A DNA stretch of 58,397 nucleotides from JABWBR01 sp036741235 (lineage in GTDB: Bacteria > Bacteroidota > Bacteroidia > Chitinophagales > Saprospiraceae): contig DAINSQ010000008.1 in assembly GCA_036741235.1 (NCBI GenBank), positions 1 through 58,397 of the forward strand, written 5' to 3'. Within the stretch, counting starts at the first letter, position 1. Every line of letters begins with the position of its first letter. Positions 1 to 8,425 of this stretch are shown piece by piece. Made by a program: the position numbers and the translations under genes. The notes under the pieces were generated by a model, which was not told the DNA's origin, made no database searches, and worked only from the letters and a program-made list of their open reading frames with translations.

Positions 1-218
1 TCTTCCCCCAACACCTTTTTATAAATATCCCCCGCCTTTGTCAATTTCTCAAAAGCCTCTTCCAGTTTTCTACTATTATTTAATTCAGTGCCTTCGGCCA
101 ACAGCTTGTTTGCCAATGCCGTATCCGCTAATGTATAGATTGCAGCAGTATCCGGCGATTGCCCCAGGATTAAGCCGGAACAGATACAAAAAGCAAAGAA
201 TAGCAATACTTGTTTCAT
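1..218 (-). CDS. Partial exported TPR protein (N-terminus only)
   Basis: An open frame starts at an ATG at 218 and runs off the left edge of the window, giving 72 residues. It begins with a signal peptide (MKQVLLFFAFCICSGLILGQ). A helical stretch follows and ends in IYKKVLGEE, which resembles the first helix pair of kinesin-light-chain type TPR repeats (the motif YKKVLGEEHPDYA is common in Bacteroidota TPR/CHAT proteins). The function cannot be told from this fragment. A -10-like TATTTTTG lies at 253-260, 35 bases upstream of the start. The signal peptide is seen directly; the TPR assignment rests on a short match. Confidence 0.55.
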   Translation of the reverse strand, partial: MKQVLLFFAFCICSGLILGQSPDTAAIYTLADTALANKLLAEGTELNNSRKLEEAFEKLTKAGDIYKKVLGE

Positions 219-252
219 CGTCTTGAGCGCTAATAAAATAAACAGGTGCAAA

Positions 253-260
253 CAAAAATA
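253..260 (-). promoter_or_regulatory. Possible Bacteroidota -7 element
   Basis: The minus strand reads TATTTTTG, which fits the Bacteroidota consensus TAnnTTTG. The implied transcription start is about 28 bases before the ATG at 218. I see no well-spaced -33 TTTG, so this is only half of a promoter signature. Confidence 0.3.
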
Positions 261-367
261 ATGATAATTCAAATTGCCCAGACCGAACAAGGTGGAAAAT
301 ATAAAAAAATTGCCGGCAGCTCTTTTGCGAGCGGTCGGCAACTTTTGGCTTCAATAAGCATCAATGA

Positions 368-1111
368 TCAATTTCTGTCATCCAGTTTTTTGATTTCATA
401 CTCCCAGGCAGCCGCATTTTTTTCCCAGGCGCGGGCCTGGTCTTCATTGCCCCGCTGTCGGTAGTATTTTGCGTTTTCAAGGGCCTTGACGCGCTCTGTG
501 TCGTAGGTGCGGCGCATTGAGCCCGACTGCACGTCGTTGCGGATACCCTGGCTTATTGCGTAACCGTTTTGCTGGGCGACGAAGCGATCCGCATTGGCGG
601 TCAGGTTGGCCAGCTCGCGACTTTTTCTGTTGAAAAATTCTTCAACCGAGCATTTGTAATAGCCTGTTAATGGTAAGCCGCCGTCGCTGGGCTTCAAGGT
701 GAGCGACACTCCCTCTTTTACCTTGGTTACTTTCCACGACTTGTAAAAAGTGTCGTCGGATTGATATACGCTTAGTTTGTTATAATCAAAGTCGTAGGTG
801 CCGCTGAACAGAACTTCGCTGTAGCTGGGGGTCGTGACGCTGAAATTCCAGTTGTCTTCGATGAAAACCATACAATCGTCAAATACCCAGACACCGAAAA
901 GTTCCGACCGAATATACGTTTCCTGTAGTGCAGGAGCGCTTTTTTTTGGCGCCGCCTTTTTTTGAGGCTGCTGAATGTCGGACACTAACAGGGCAAACAA
1001 CAATTCGCCGATAACCTGTGAAGCATTTTTCTGCTGCGCCTGTGCCAATAAGTTACCAGCAGGTTGACAAAGTACTGCCAAAAAAGCGATTGAAAAAAGA
1101 AGATTTTTCAT
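368..1111 (-). CDS. Exported protein of unknown function
   Basis: This 247-residue protein has a clear signal peptide (MKNLLFSIAFLAVLCQPAGNLLAQ) and then a Lys/Pro-rich linker. Residues 70-160 are rich in beta strands and aromatic residues (SELFGVWVFDD, FSGTYDFDYNKL), resembling a small lipocalin-like or META-like barrel. The last 70 residues are charged and helical (YYRQRGNEDQARAWEKNAAAWEYEIKKLDD), like a single TPR-type helix pair. I do not recognise the family. It sits downstream of the acyl-carrier-like pair on the same strand, separated by 119 bases, and may or may not be co-transcribed with them. Confidence 0.8.
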   Translation of the reverse strand: MKNLLFSIAFLAVLCQPAGNLLAQAQQKNASQVIGELLFALLVSDIQQPQKKAAPKKSAPALQETYIRSELFGVWVFDDCMVFIEDNWNFSVTTPSYSEVLFSGTYDFDYNKLSVYQSDDTFYKSWKVTKVKEGVSLTLKPSDGGLPLTGYYKCSVEEFFNRKSRELANLTANADRFVAQQNGYAISQGIRNDVQSGSMRRTYDTERVKALENAKYYRQRGNEDQARAWEKNAAAWEYEIKKLDDRN

Positions 1112-1230
1112 GATATGCGGTTTGATTTTGTTGAAAAAGCATTTGTGTTTTCATCAAAGCGGCATCAATTATGCCTTTGACCTGTGCTGTTTTTATTGCT
1201 GTTATTGTTTTCTTGAATGCTGTATTTCTA

Positions 1231-1356
1231 TTAATTAAAATCCAGCAAATCAAAAAATGAAGGCAATAAGGGCACACCGGTTAGCATGGTAATTATTTTT
1301 ATGCACCAGTACAAATCTTTTATTGTAAGTCCTTCTGTTGTGCCATTAGAAGGCGT
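1231..1356 (-). CDS. C-terminal fragment of a second acyl-carrier-like protein, cut by the assembly gap
   Basis: Reading leftwards from the N run, frame ACG CCT TCT gives 41 residues ending at TAA (1231-1233). It contains EGLTIKDLYWCIKIITMLTG and then VPLLPSFFDLLDFN. The gene right of the gap ends in EGLTIKDLYLGIKIIGLLTG then VPILPS, so this is the tail of a tandem paralogue whose front is missing in the gap. The tail is hydrophobic and may form an amphipathic or membrane-associated helix. The reading through the N run in the other frame is an artefact. Confidence 0.6.
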   Translation of the reverse strand, partial: TPSNGTTEGLTIKDLYWCIKIITMLTGVPLLPSFFDLLDFN

Positions 1357-1366
1357 NNNNNNNNNN
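1357..1366. other. Assembly gap (10 N)
   Basis: Ten ambiguous bases separate two paralogous sequences with similar 3' ends. A run of exactly ten is probably a scaffold placeholder and not a measured length. The missing part should include the 3' end of the right-hand gene and the 5' end of the left-hand gene. Confidence 0.95.
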
Positions 1367-1745
1367 ATACCGACGGCAAGATGGGCACACCCGTGAGTAG
1401 ACCAATTATCTTAATACCCAGGTACAGATCTTTGATCGTCAGTCCTTCCTCCGTGCTTGAAGAATGCGTGTAATGACTGGTAGACACTTCGTCGTCGTCG
1501 TCCAGGTTTAACTTTTTAAGCACTAAATCAGTCATGTCGCAGAGGTCTTCACAGTCCCGGAGTTCTTTTTTCTTCACATCAATTCCCATCTGGTCGACAA
1601 AAAAGGGTTTGAGGTTTTCCAACTGAAAACTGTAGATGCCCAAATCCTGGAATCTGCCATACTCCTTGATGCGATCTACCGAGATGGAGAATTGCTGGCT
1701 GATTAGACACTTCAGGGTCCTTTTGATCAATTTTCGAGCTTTCAT
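1367..1745 (-). CDS. Acyl-carrier-protein-like small protein (3' end lost in gap)
   Basis: ATG at 1745; 126 residues are visible before the gap. Residues 1-80 look like a carrier domain: an N-terminal helix, the segment FQDLGIYSFQLENL, then FVDQMGID and a final helix. In typical ACPs the centre reads DLGxDSLdxvEL, with the Ser carrying 4'-phosphopantetheine. Here the Ser is kept (about residue 39) but the preceding Asp is Tyr. A D/S/H-rich linker (LDDDDEVSTSHYTHSSST) and a hydrophobic tail follow. It may be a diverged carrier protein or a carrier fold that is no longer acylated. No synthase or ligase gene is nearby. A tandem paralogue lies to the left. Confidence 0.55.
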
Positions 1746-1856
1746 GATGTTGCCGTTTTTTAAATGATTAAATTCATTTGCTTACAATGCTATAGTGCGG
1801 GTTGCCAAAGCGAGGTGACCGGTATTTTCGATTTTTTTATTTTTTCATCAATAAAA

Positions 1857-1894
1857 AAAGCCCGTCTGCCATATTTTCAAGGCAGACGGGCTTT
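1857..1894 (-). terminator. Rho-independent terminator after the CUB/PKD gene
   Basis: A perfect inverted repeat, AAAGCCCGTCTGCC (1857-1870) and GGCAGACGGGCTTT (1881-1894), has a 10-base loop. On the minus strand it continues into a U tract (CTTTTTTTAT). It lies about 20 bases beyond the stop codon at 1915. Confidence 0.9.
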
Positions 1895-1914
1895 TCAAGT
1901 GAACGGGTGACAAA

Positions 1915-4900
1915 CTACCGGTTCACCACCACAAAGCTTTTGCGATACAATTTATCAGTTGTTTGCAGCACCAACCAGTATACGCCTGAAGCGGCGTTTT
2001 GCAGATCGATATCCAAAAACTGATTACCGGCGGGCCATTGCAGCGATTGCTGCCAGATATTCCTGCCCAGTGCGTCAAATATGATCAATTGACCGTTAAG
2101 CGGGCCGGCGAGCTGCGCTTTTATGGAAAAATCGCCGCTATTGGGATTGGGAACGATGTCGAAAGCGAGCTGGTCGCCGGCGACTTCTCCGGTTGATGTG
2201 GAAATACAATTGACCGTAATGGTATTGGATTGCACTTCGCCGGGACTGGTACACGGTGGGGCATTCACTGCGTTGACCTGACAATACACTTCATCGCCGT
2301 TTTGAGCGCCAAACAAAGTATATGTAGCGCCGGTCCACACCGCCTGTCCATTCCGATACCACAAGATATTGGGCGTATTGCCGCCGTTGATCACGGCTGC
2401 CGTGAAGGTCAGGTTGGGCCCCGGGCAATCGCTGACGGTAATCTCGGCAGACAATATGTTGCTGATTACTTCAACGTTCACTGCGGCAGGGGTAGCCGCG
2501 CAAACCGGTCCGTTACCCGTTGCTTGATAGGTTACCGCGCCGGTCTGCGCCGGCACAGCTACTGCGGTATTGCCTGAAAAATTCAACAAGTTGGGTCCGG
2601 CCCAGAAGATCTGTGCAGCCCCGCTGCCCGTCAAGATCAGGGTATCTCCCAGGCAAAGCGGGTTGCTCGACGCTGTGGCTGCTATTTGGGGGATGGGTAC
2701 TACGGTGAGCGTCAGACTTTGAGGCGGCGCGGAGCAACCGTTGCTTGTGCCGGTAACCGTGTAAGTATACTGGCCGGGGGCGCTGGGCATAGCGCTCACT
2801 GTACTGCCGCTATTGGACGACAGCCCTTCGCCCACCCAACTGTAGGTATTGGCGCCTGAAGCCGCAAAAACAGCCGATTGCGATACGCAAATGGTATCAA
2901 CAGCTGCCAAAGCCACAACGGTTGGCACGGGATTAAACGCGATGCTGATCGATTGCGGCGCACTGGTACACCCGTTGGCCGCACCCGTTACCTGATAGGT
3001 ATAACTGCCGGGGGCGCTTGCGCTTGCCGTTACCTGATTGCCGGTATTGCCGCTGAGCCCCGTTCCAGTCCAGTTATATGCTTCGGCCCCTGAGGCGGTT
3101 AGAGTAACACTCTGGCCGACGCATGTATTGACGGAGGAGGCATTGATGCTAATGACAGGCGAAGGGAAAACCTCGAGCGAGATAAAAGCGGGCGCCGAAT
3201 TGCAATTATTGGTCGTTCCGATTACCTGATACTGGTAGGCGCCCGGCGCGACAGGCTGCGCCGAAACCGCGGTACCTGAATTGGCGCTCAGCCCCTGGCC
3301 CGACCAGGCATACGTTTCAGCGCCGGAAGCAATTAAAGTAACGGCGTCGCCTGCGCAAACCTGATTGGCAGGGGTAACGCTTATTTCTACGGGCGCCACT
3401 ACGGTGATATAGGCGTTTTGAACAGCCGTATTGCTTCCGGCGGTATTGCCGGAAGTTAACTGAACGGTATAGATACCAGGCGTTTCAAATGTTATCGCCG
3501 GATTTTGCTGCGTGGAAGTCTGGCCGTTGCCAAAATTCCAGCTCCAGGAAGTCGGATTATTGTTGCTGTTATCGGTGAAAGCTACCGTCAGAGGCGCCTG
3601 ACCGCAGGTCACAGCGGCATTAAAGGCCGCCACGGGCGGCAAAATGCCGGAATTAACGGTAATGTAATTGGTACGCATAAATGTATTTTGCCCGGCGGTA
3701 TTGGTAGCGGTAAGGGATACGGAATATACCCCGGGTTCGGTGTAGGTATGGCTGGGATTTTGCTGCGTGGAAGTCTGGCCGTTGCCGAAATTCCAGAGCC
3801 AGGAAGTAGGGGCATTCGTACTTTGATCGGTAAATTGTACAGTTAGCGGCGCGGCGCCCGAAGTCGTATTGGCTATAAAATTTGCGGCAGGCGCTTGTAA
3901 AGTTGTGCAAGTATAGCTGGCCGTCCAGCCAGGGCGGGTCACCGAGTAGTCCGTAGTGAATAGCACAAACATCTTACCCGAATTAGCGGTCACGGCCTGT
4001 GGCAGCGCATTGCCTGCGAATTCGCCCAATAAGGGGGCGGTATCATCTTCCCCATTATAAACCTTAACCTCATCGCAACAGCTTTCGGTTTCGAATGCCG
4101 TAAAATTAAGTGTGACAGCCGTAGCATTAGGCGGGGCGATCGTCCAACTGCAGTTAAGATAATTAGCATAATCTGCGTCATTGCTACCGTCTGAAAAGGT
4201 CCCCGAACAATCAGTGAGCAGCGTATTTCCGCTACATGCGCCGAGGCAGTCGAGCGACAACTCGTAATTGCCGGTATTATCGCTGAACCCCGTTACATAA
4301 ATGTAATATTCTATGCCATTTTCGGCAACAAATTCAACAGTGGAAGGGCCGAAATCCGTACAATCATCATCATCATCATCGCCTGTCACGCAAACCAGGT
4401 TATCGCAATCGCCACTGAATACGCCAATTTTAGTGTCATAATCAGTTGAGGGGTTGCAGGTTGAAACCCGCACTGGAGTTCCCTGGCCGGTAAATGTATA
4501 CCAATTGCCGGGCGCGGAGGTGAGCGTTGTGCCGCATTCCGGTACTTGCAATGGAATGCCGCCCGTTTCGCCGCTCACTACATCGCCGCAAGCGATTGCC
4601 GTTGCCTGACTACAGTCATTTGCCGGGGTAGCGCATACATAATCAGCGCTCCACCCGGGGAACCCGGCTGATTGGTCGGTAGTAAACTGCACAAATAAAC
4701 TCCCTGACAGGCCCGTAACCGGCGAGGGAATATTGGGGCCGCTGAATTCGCCAAGCAGCGGGGCGTTGGCGTTGGCGCCATCATAAATGCGGACAAAATC
4801 GCAGCACTCCTCCGTTTGAAACTCGGTAAAAGTAAGGGTAATGGCTGTTGCGCCCGGAGGCGATATGGTCCAACTGCAATTCAGGTTGTTGTCGTAATCT

Positions 4901-6591
4901 GTACTGCCGCTGCCATCTGTGAACGAACCGGGGCATGCAGTAAGGGGCGTATTGCCGCTGCAACTGCTTGTTCCTGTGCCTATGGGTACAATTTCAGCTA
5001 ACCAGTTGCCATAATCGCTGCCCTTGCCATAACACCCAAATATCCATACAGCAGGAGTAGTAGCGCTATGCCGGCGGCTGATGCCGGAGTAGTCGCCCCA
5101 GCGTTGAACATTGTCGTCGTTAAAAATAATAGGCGAATCGCCGTTTTTGACGCTGATCGAACTGGAAAAATTAAACGACGCGTCAACCGTCACCGCCCGG
5201 AATTGGGGATAAATATTGCTGCCCGATCTTGTAAACCCGATGAGGACGTCTCCGCTGCTGATGGAGTTGCTCAGCGGCGCTATAACGGGATAGGAATAGG
5301 AAAAACCGTTTAATCCAAAGGTTTGCGCCGAAACTGATAAATTACTCACGTTGAGCCGGCCATATCTGATGCCGTTAAATCCCGATGCGTACTCATCGTG
5401 ATGGGTATAATGAACAACGCCGTTGGCATAAAAAGCCATTTGCATGCGACAATCGCCTACATCAAGCAATTTACCGGAGCCTTGCTGAAGCGCATCGCTA
5501 CCTATACTGTAAAATGGGCAAAATGCTGTATAGGTTGTAAGCTGTGGATTATTGCCATAGTCGGCAGAAATATCCAAAAGATATATTGAACTTCCGGAGG
5601 CAAAATTACTGGACACCAAATAAACGCCGGGGCCGTAACCGCCGTCAAAGCCGTAAGAAACGGGTTGTATACTGGCGATTGACGCACCTGTATTGGAAGT
5701 GATATTATTCCAATAGACATAGCTGAGGTTGTCGCCATTATAACCGTCTTCTTTGTCTAATTGCATAATTACCGACTGAGAAAATATATCGTTCGAATTA
5801 AACAAATTGCCGGATATATATAAATCCTCGGCAGACAAGCCGACCAGCGGGTAATCAAACCAGGTATTGACGTTGACAAAATTGCCGTCAATTATATAAG
5901 TCCACCAGCCGTCATTTGGATTTTCGCTTTGAGAAAAGCTGATAATGAGAAGCGATTCAGACGGCGTATTGCCACTTAAACTTATGAGTATAAATCTATC
6001 TGCTATAGGGTCGTACAGCACTCTGGGGTCGAATACAAAATTGGATAAATTTAGTCCGGAATAAAATTCCGCCAATTCCATGTCGAGAAATTCTACGCCG
6101 TTTTGATTATAAAAACCGATAGCAGAATTTACGGCAGTAATTATCCAGCCATTGTCGGAAATGGCCATTGCATTATCAGGCGGGCCGTAACCGTTAAAAA
6201 TGTTTCCTTCAAAATTGCGGTTAACTTCGGGCGTGATAGGCAGCAATTTCAACACGCCGCCATCTTCATCCGGATAAACGCTGGTAGTATCTGATAATAC
6301 CTGCTGTAACTTGGCCTGCTTGATGCTGTCAAGCAAAAACTCCTGATAAGGGTCGTAGTGTTTGTGCGCCTTCCTCCGCTTTTTTTTGGGTGGTGCATCA
6401 AGTGAATCTTGAGATACTCCAGGGACCAGCAAAACGGGTTTGTAGTTTTTTTTGCTCACCTGAGGGGCGACTGGCGCCGTAGCTTCTTTTCCCTTCTGGA
6501 TAGCGGGTTTTGTTTCCTGCGCCTGCGCCATTTGCCGTAAGCTTACAAGCAGGCATAGGGCAATGAGGATTGGTGGTAATGGACGTTTCAT
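1915..6591 (-). CDS. Large secreted CUB/PKD multidomain protein with T9SS type A sorting tail
   Basis: This 1558-residue protein starts with a signal peptide (residues 1-24). A basic, low-complexity stretch with KKKRRKAHKHYD follows. Residues 90-540 form a long beta-rich region of unknown family. After it come a CUB-like domain (Cys-rich, CSWTISPPGATAITLTF), a PPC-like domain with an Asp run (GDDDDDDC), a second CUB (CSWTIAPPNATAVTLNF) and two PKD domains sharing NFGNGQTSTQQNP. Four or five Ig-like repeats follow, with motif VCxGDxVTLxASGA. The last 85 residues are a T9SS type A sorting domain (FDIVPNPNSGDFSIKA to YRKSFVVVNR). I expect export by Sec, then T9SS delivery to the surface or medium. 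A role in adhesion is possible; no catalytic motif is seen. Confidence 0.88.
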   Translation of the reverse strand: MKRPLPPILIALCLLVSLRQMAQAQETKPAIQKGKEATAPVAPQVSKKNYKPVLLVPGVSQDSLDAPPKKKRRKAHKHYDPYQEFLLDSIKQAKLQQVLSDTTSVYPDEDGGVLKLLPITPEVNRNFEGNIFNGYGPPDNAMAISDNGWIITAVNSAIGFYNQNGVEFLDMELAEFYSGLNLSNFVFDPRVLYDPIADRFILISLSGNTPSESLLIISFSQSENPNDGWWTYIIDGNFVNVNTWFDYPLVGLSAEDLYISGNLFNSNDIFSQSVIMQLDKEDGYNGDNLSYVYWNNITSNTGASIASIQPVSYGFDGGYGPGVYLVSSNFASGSSIYLLDISADYGNNPQLTTYTAFCPFYSIGSDALQQGSGKLLDVGDCRMQMAFYANGVVHYTHHDEYASGFNGIRYGRLNVSNLSVSAQTFGLNGFSYSYPVIAPLSNSISSGDVLIGFTRSGSNIYPQFRAVTVDASFNFSSSISVKNGDSPIIFNDDNVQRWGDYSGISRRHSATTPAVWIFGCYGKGSDYGNWLAEIVPIGTGTSSCSGNTPLTACPGSFTDGSGSTDYDNNLNCSWTISPPGATAITLTFTEFQTEECCDFVRIYDGANANAPLLGEFSGPNIPSPVTGLSGSLFVQFTTDQSAGFPGWSADYVCATPANDCSQATAIACGDVVSGETGGIPLQVPECGTTLTSAPGNWYTFTGQGTPVRVSTCNPSTDYDTKIGVFSGDCDNLVCVTGDDDDDDCTDFGPSTVEFVAENGIEYYIYVTGFSDNTGNYELSLDCLGACSGNTLLTDCSGTFSDGSNDADYANYLNCSWTIAPPNATAVTLNFTAFETESCCDEVKVYNGEDDTAPLLGEFAGNALPQAVTANSGKMFVLFTTDYSVTRPGWTASYTCTTLQAPAANFIANTTSGAAPLTVQFTDQSTNAPTSWLWNFGNGQTSTQQNPSHTYTEPGVYSVSLTATNTAGQNTFMRTNYITVNSGILPPVAAFNAAVTCGQAPLTVAFTDNSNNNPTSWSWNFGNGQTSTQQNPAITFETPGIYTVQLTSGNTAGSNTAVQNAYITVVAPVEISVTPANQVCAGDAVTLIASGAETYAWSGQGLSANSGTAVSAQPVAPGAYQYQVIGTTNNCNSAPAFISLEVFPSPVISINASSVNTCVGQSVTLTASGAEAYNWTGTGLSGNTGNQVTASASAPGSYTYQVTGAANGCTSAPQSISIAFNPVPTVVALAAVDTICVSQSAVFAASGANTYSWVGEGLSSNSGSTVSAMPSAPGQYTYTVTGTSNGCSAPPQSLTLTVVPIPQIAATASSNPLCLGDTLILTGSGAAQIFWAGPNLLNFSGNTAVAVPAQTGAVTYQATGNGPVCAATPAAVNVEVISNILSAEITVSDCPGPNLTFTAAVINGGNTPNILWYRNGQAVWTGATYTLFGAQNGDEVYCQVNAVNAPPCTSPGEVQSNTITVNCISTSTGEVAGDQLAFDIVPNPNSGDFSIKAQLAGPLNGQLIIFDALGRNIWQQSLQWPAGNQFLDIDLQNAASGVYWLVLQTTDKLYRKSFVVVNR

Positions 6592-6778
6592 TTGTTTAAC
6601 ATTTGTTTTAAATATGGATAATAAATCAGATAAGCTACTAGTGCCTAAATAGCGATAAAGGTGACCGACTTGAGAAAAAGAAATTGATAATTGAAGATGG
6701 CGGGAATTGGTTATGGGGTTTCATAAAATTGGGTTTAGTGCATTGAAGAGCTTCTTGCCTCTTTTCATCAATAAAAAT

Positions 6779-6809
6779 AAAAAGCCTTCTCAAACAGAGA
6801 AAGCTTTTT
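6779..6809 (-). terminator. Rho-independent terminator after the subtilisin gene
   Basis: On the minus strand an AAAAGCTTTCTC stem, a 5-base loop and GAGAAGGCTTTT (one mismatch) run into a TTTTTATTTTTATTG tract. It lies about 65 bases beyond the stop at 6873. Confidence 0.8.
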
Positions 6810-6872
6810 ATTCATAAAGATTAATTATTTTTTGAAAACCTGCATACAGATTTCACTAAATTCAGCTGCATA

Positions 6873-8162
6873 TTATCTGCAAGCCACTTTATAGCTACTG
6901 CCGTAATAAGATACCGTACCGCATTGAACCGGCGAACCCTGGCGTTGGTGAATAATACCCGATACGTGCGGCGCCGCCATAGAAGTGCCTGTCATGGTAG
7001 AGTAGCCGCTATTCAGATAAGTCGAATACACTTGCGTACCGGTAGCGATCCAGTCAACAGGAGGAACGCCCCAGTTTGAAGTATAGTAAAAAGTACCGCT
7101 GCAGGTCATATTTGCAACCGTAACGATACGCGTGCCATTGATACAGGCAGGTTGGTAGTTGCCTGCAAAAGCGCCGTCATTGCCGGCTGCGATAACAGCC
7201 CAGGTTCCGCCGTTGGCCAGGTTGAATACTGCCGTCCGATAAGAAGAATAGGTAGAACAACCATTGCCATAATAACCGCCAAGACTCAGATTACACACAT
7301 CGCCGGCTTCGTCGTACATGGCTACGTGGTTGATGCCGGCGAGAATCGAAGTCAGCGACCCTGAATTCGTGCAGCCGTTAAATACTTTCACCGGAACTAC
7401 CGGCGCGCCTGCCGATACGCCCCTGACGCCAATGGTATTGTTTTTTGCAGCCGCCGTACCGGCTACGTGCGTGCCATGGCCCTGGCAGTCGTTGGGCGTG
7501 CCGCCGGTAAAACTGCGGGCGTACAGGGTATTTGTTACAACGTTTAAGTCGGGGTGGTTGAGCTGAATACCCGAGTCCACTATCCAGATCCACTTGCTGC
7601 TATTGCTGCCGTTACCCCAGCCATGGCGGGTAATACCGCAAGGTACTACTTGCGATTTGGGCGTATCTGTAATTTCTTCCGGCGTTTCATCAAACTGGAA
7701 GAGGTGGTCTTGTTCTATGCTAATGATGCGGGTATCTTCGAGAAGCCTGCGCACTTCATCATCACTGAGGCGGGCGGCGAAACCGGCCAGCGCCTCGGTG
7801 TAGTAATAAAGTATTTGCTCCTGACCTATACCCAGTTCCCTCAGCAAAGCGTCTATTTTTATTTTTCCTTCGGCTGCGCGCGCTTCGGCGGCCTTGCCAT
7901 TGTCTACGCGGTTACCGTCGCTTTTGCTTTCCATTTCTGCTCCCGGTTTCAGATAGGCGGGCGACAATTGTACTACATATTGCCCGGCCACCGCTTTTTC
8001 AGGGTCTTCTACCCCTGTATATTTAGCTGATGCGATAATTTTGTCGTTGTGATGCATGCCAAGGGCGGCCTGCTGGTCGGTAGAAGATTGCTGATAGTTC
8101 TCTTTTTCGCAAGCGAATAACGAAAGAGCGAATATCAATACGATCAATTGTGCGTTTTTCAT
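6873..8162 (-). CDS. Subtilisin-like serine protease (S8), lipoprotein
   Basis: A 429-residue protease with an intact triad: Asp196 in WIVDSGIQ, His229 in GHGTHVAGTAA and Ser394 in GTSMAAPHVSG; the oxyanion Asn is about residue 328 in AAGNDG. The N-terminus has a lipobox (FALSLFACEKE), so it should be lipid-anchored after export. An I9-type propeptide (AGQYVVQLSPAYL and a later GFAARLSDDEV segment) covers about residues 55-160. Six or more cysteines in the catalytic domain suggest disulphides, as in the proteinase K group. There is no T9SS tail, unlike many Bacteroidota subtilases. It is probably a single-gene unit with its own terminator. Confidence 0.93.
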   Translation of the reverse strand: MKNAQLIVLIFALSLFACEKENYQQSSTDQQAALGMHHNDKIIASAKYTGVEDPEKAVAGQYVVQLSPAYLKPGAEMESKSDGNRVDNGKAAEARAAEGKIKIDALLRELGIGQEQILYYYTEALAGFAARLSDDEVRRLLEDTRIISIEQDHLFQFDETPEEITDTPKSQVVPCGITRHGWGNGSNSSKWIWIVDSGIQLNHPDLNVVTNTLYARSFTGGTPNDCQGHGTHVAGTAAAKNNTIGVRGVSAGAPVVPVKVFNGCTNSGSLTSILAGINHVAMYDEAGDVCNLSLGGYYGNGCSTYSSYRTAVFNLANGGTWAVIAAGNDGAFAGNYQPACINGTRIVTVANMTCSGTFYYTSNWGVPPVDWIATGTQVYSTYLNSGYSTMTGTSMAAPHVSGIIHQRQGSPVQCGTVSYYGSSYKVACR

Positions 8163-8425
8163 GATTGCTGATGTTTATTGGTTAATGAATTTGATGGGTT
8201 AGTGCGGGTAGGAAAAAAAAGGTGACTGGTTTTGGATAAAAAAATGGGAGATGAGGTTGGCAATTAGCAATTGATTGCAGGGAAAAGATATAGACAGAAA
8301 AGAAAGCGGGGAACAAACTTTTTATCAAATACAATTATAAATATTTAGTTATCAATAAATTATAAATATATTGTATGATCTGATTAGAATAGTAGAAAAA
8401 AATGCAGACTTTCCACACCCAAAAT

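Noticed and set aside
1320..1745. A single 141-residue frame across the N run
   Set aside because: The part left of the gap is out of frame with a clear paralogous tail (TPSNGTTEGLTIKDLY) that uses another frame; the join is an artefact.
4368..4382. CAT trinucleotide run as a microsatellite of interest
   Set aside because: It encodes an Asp run in a PPC-like domain and is short; ordinary coding low complexity.
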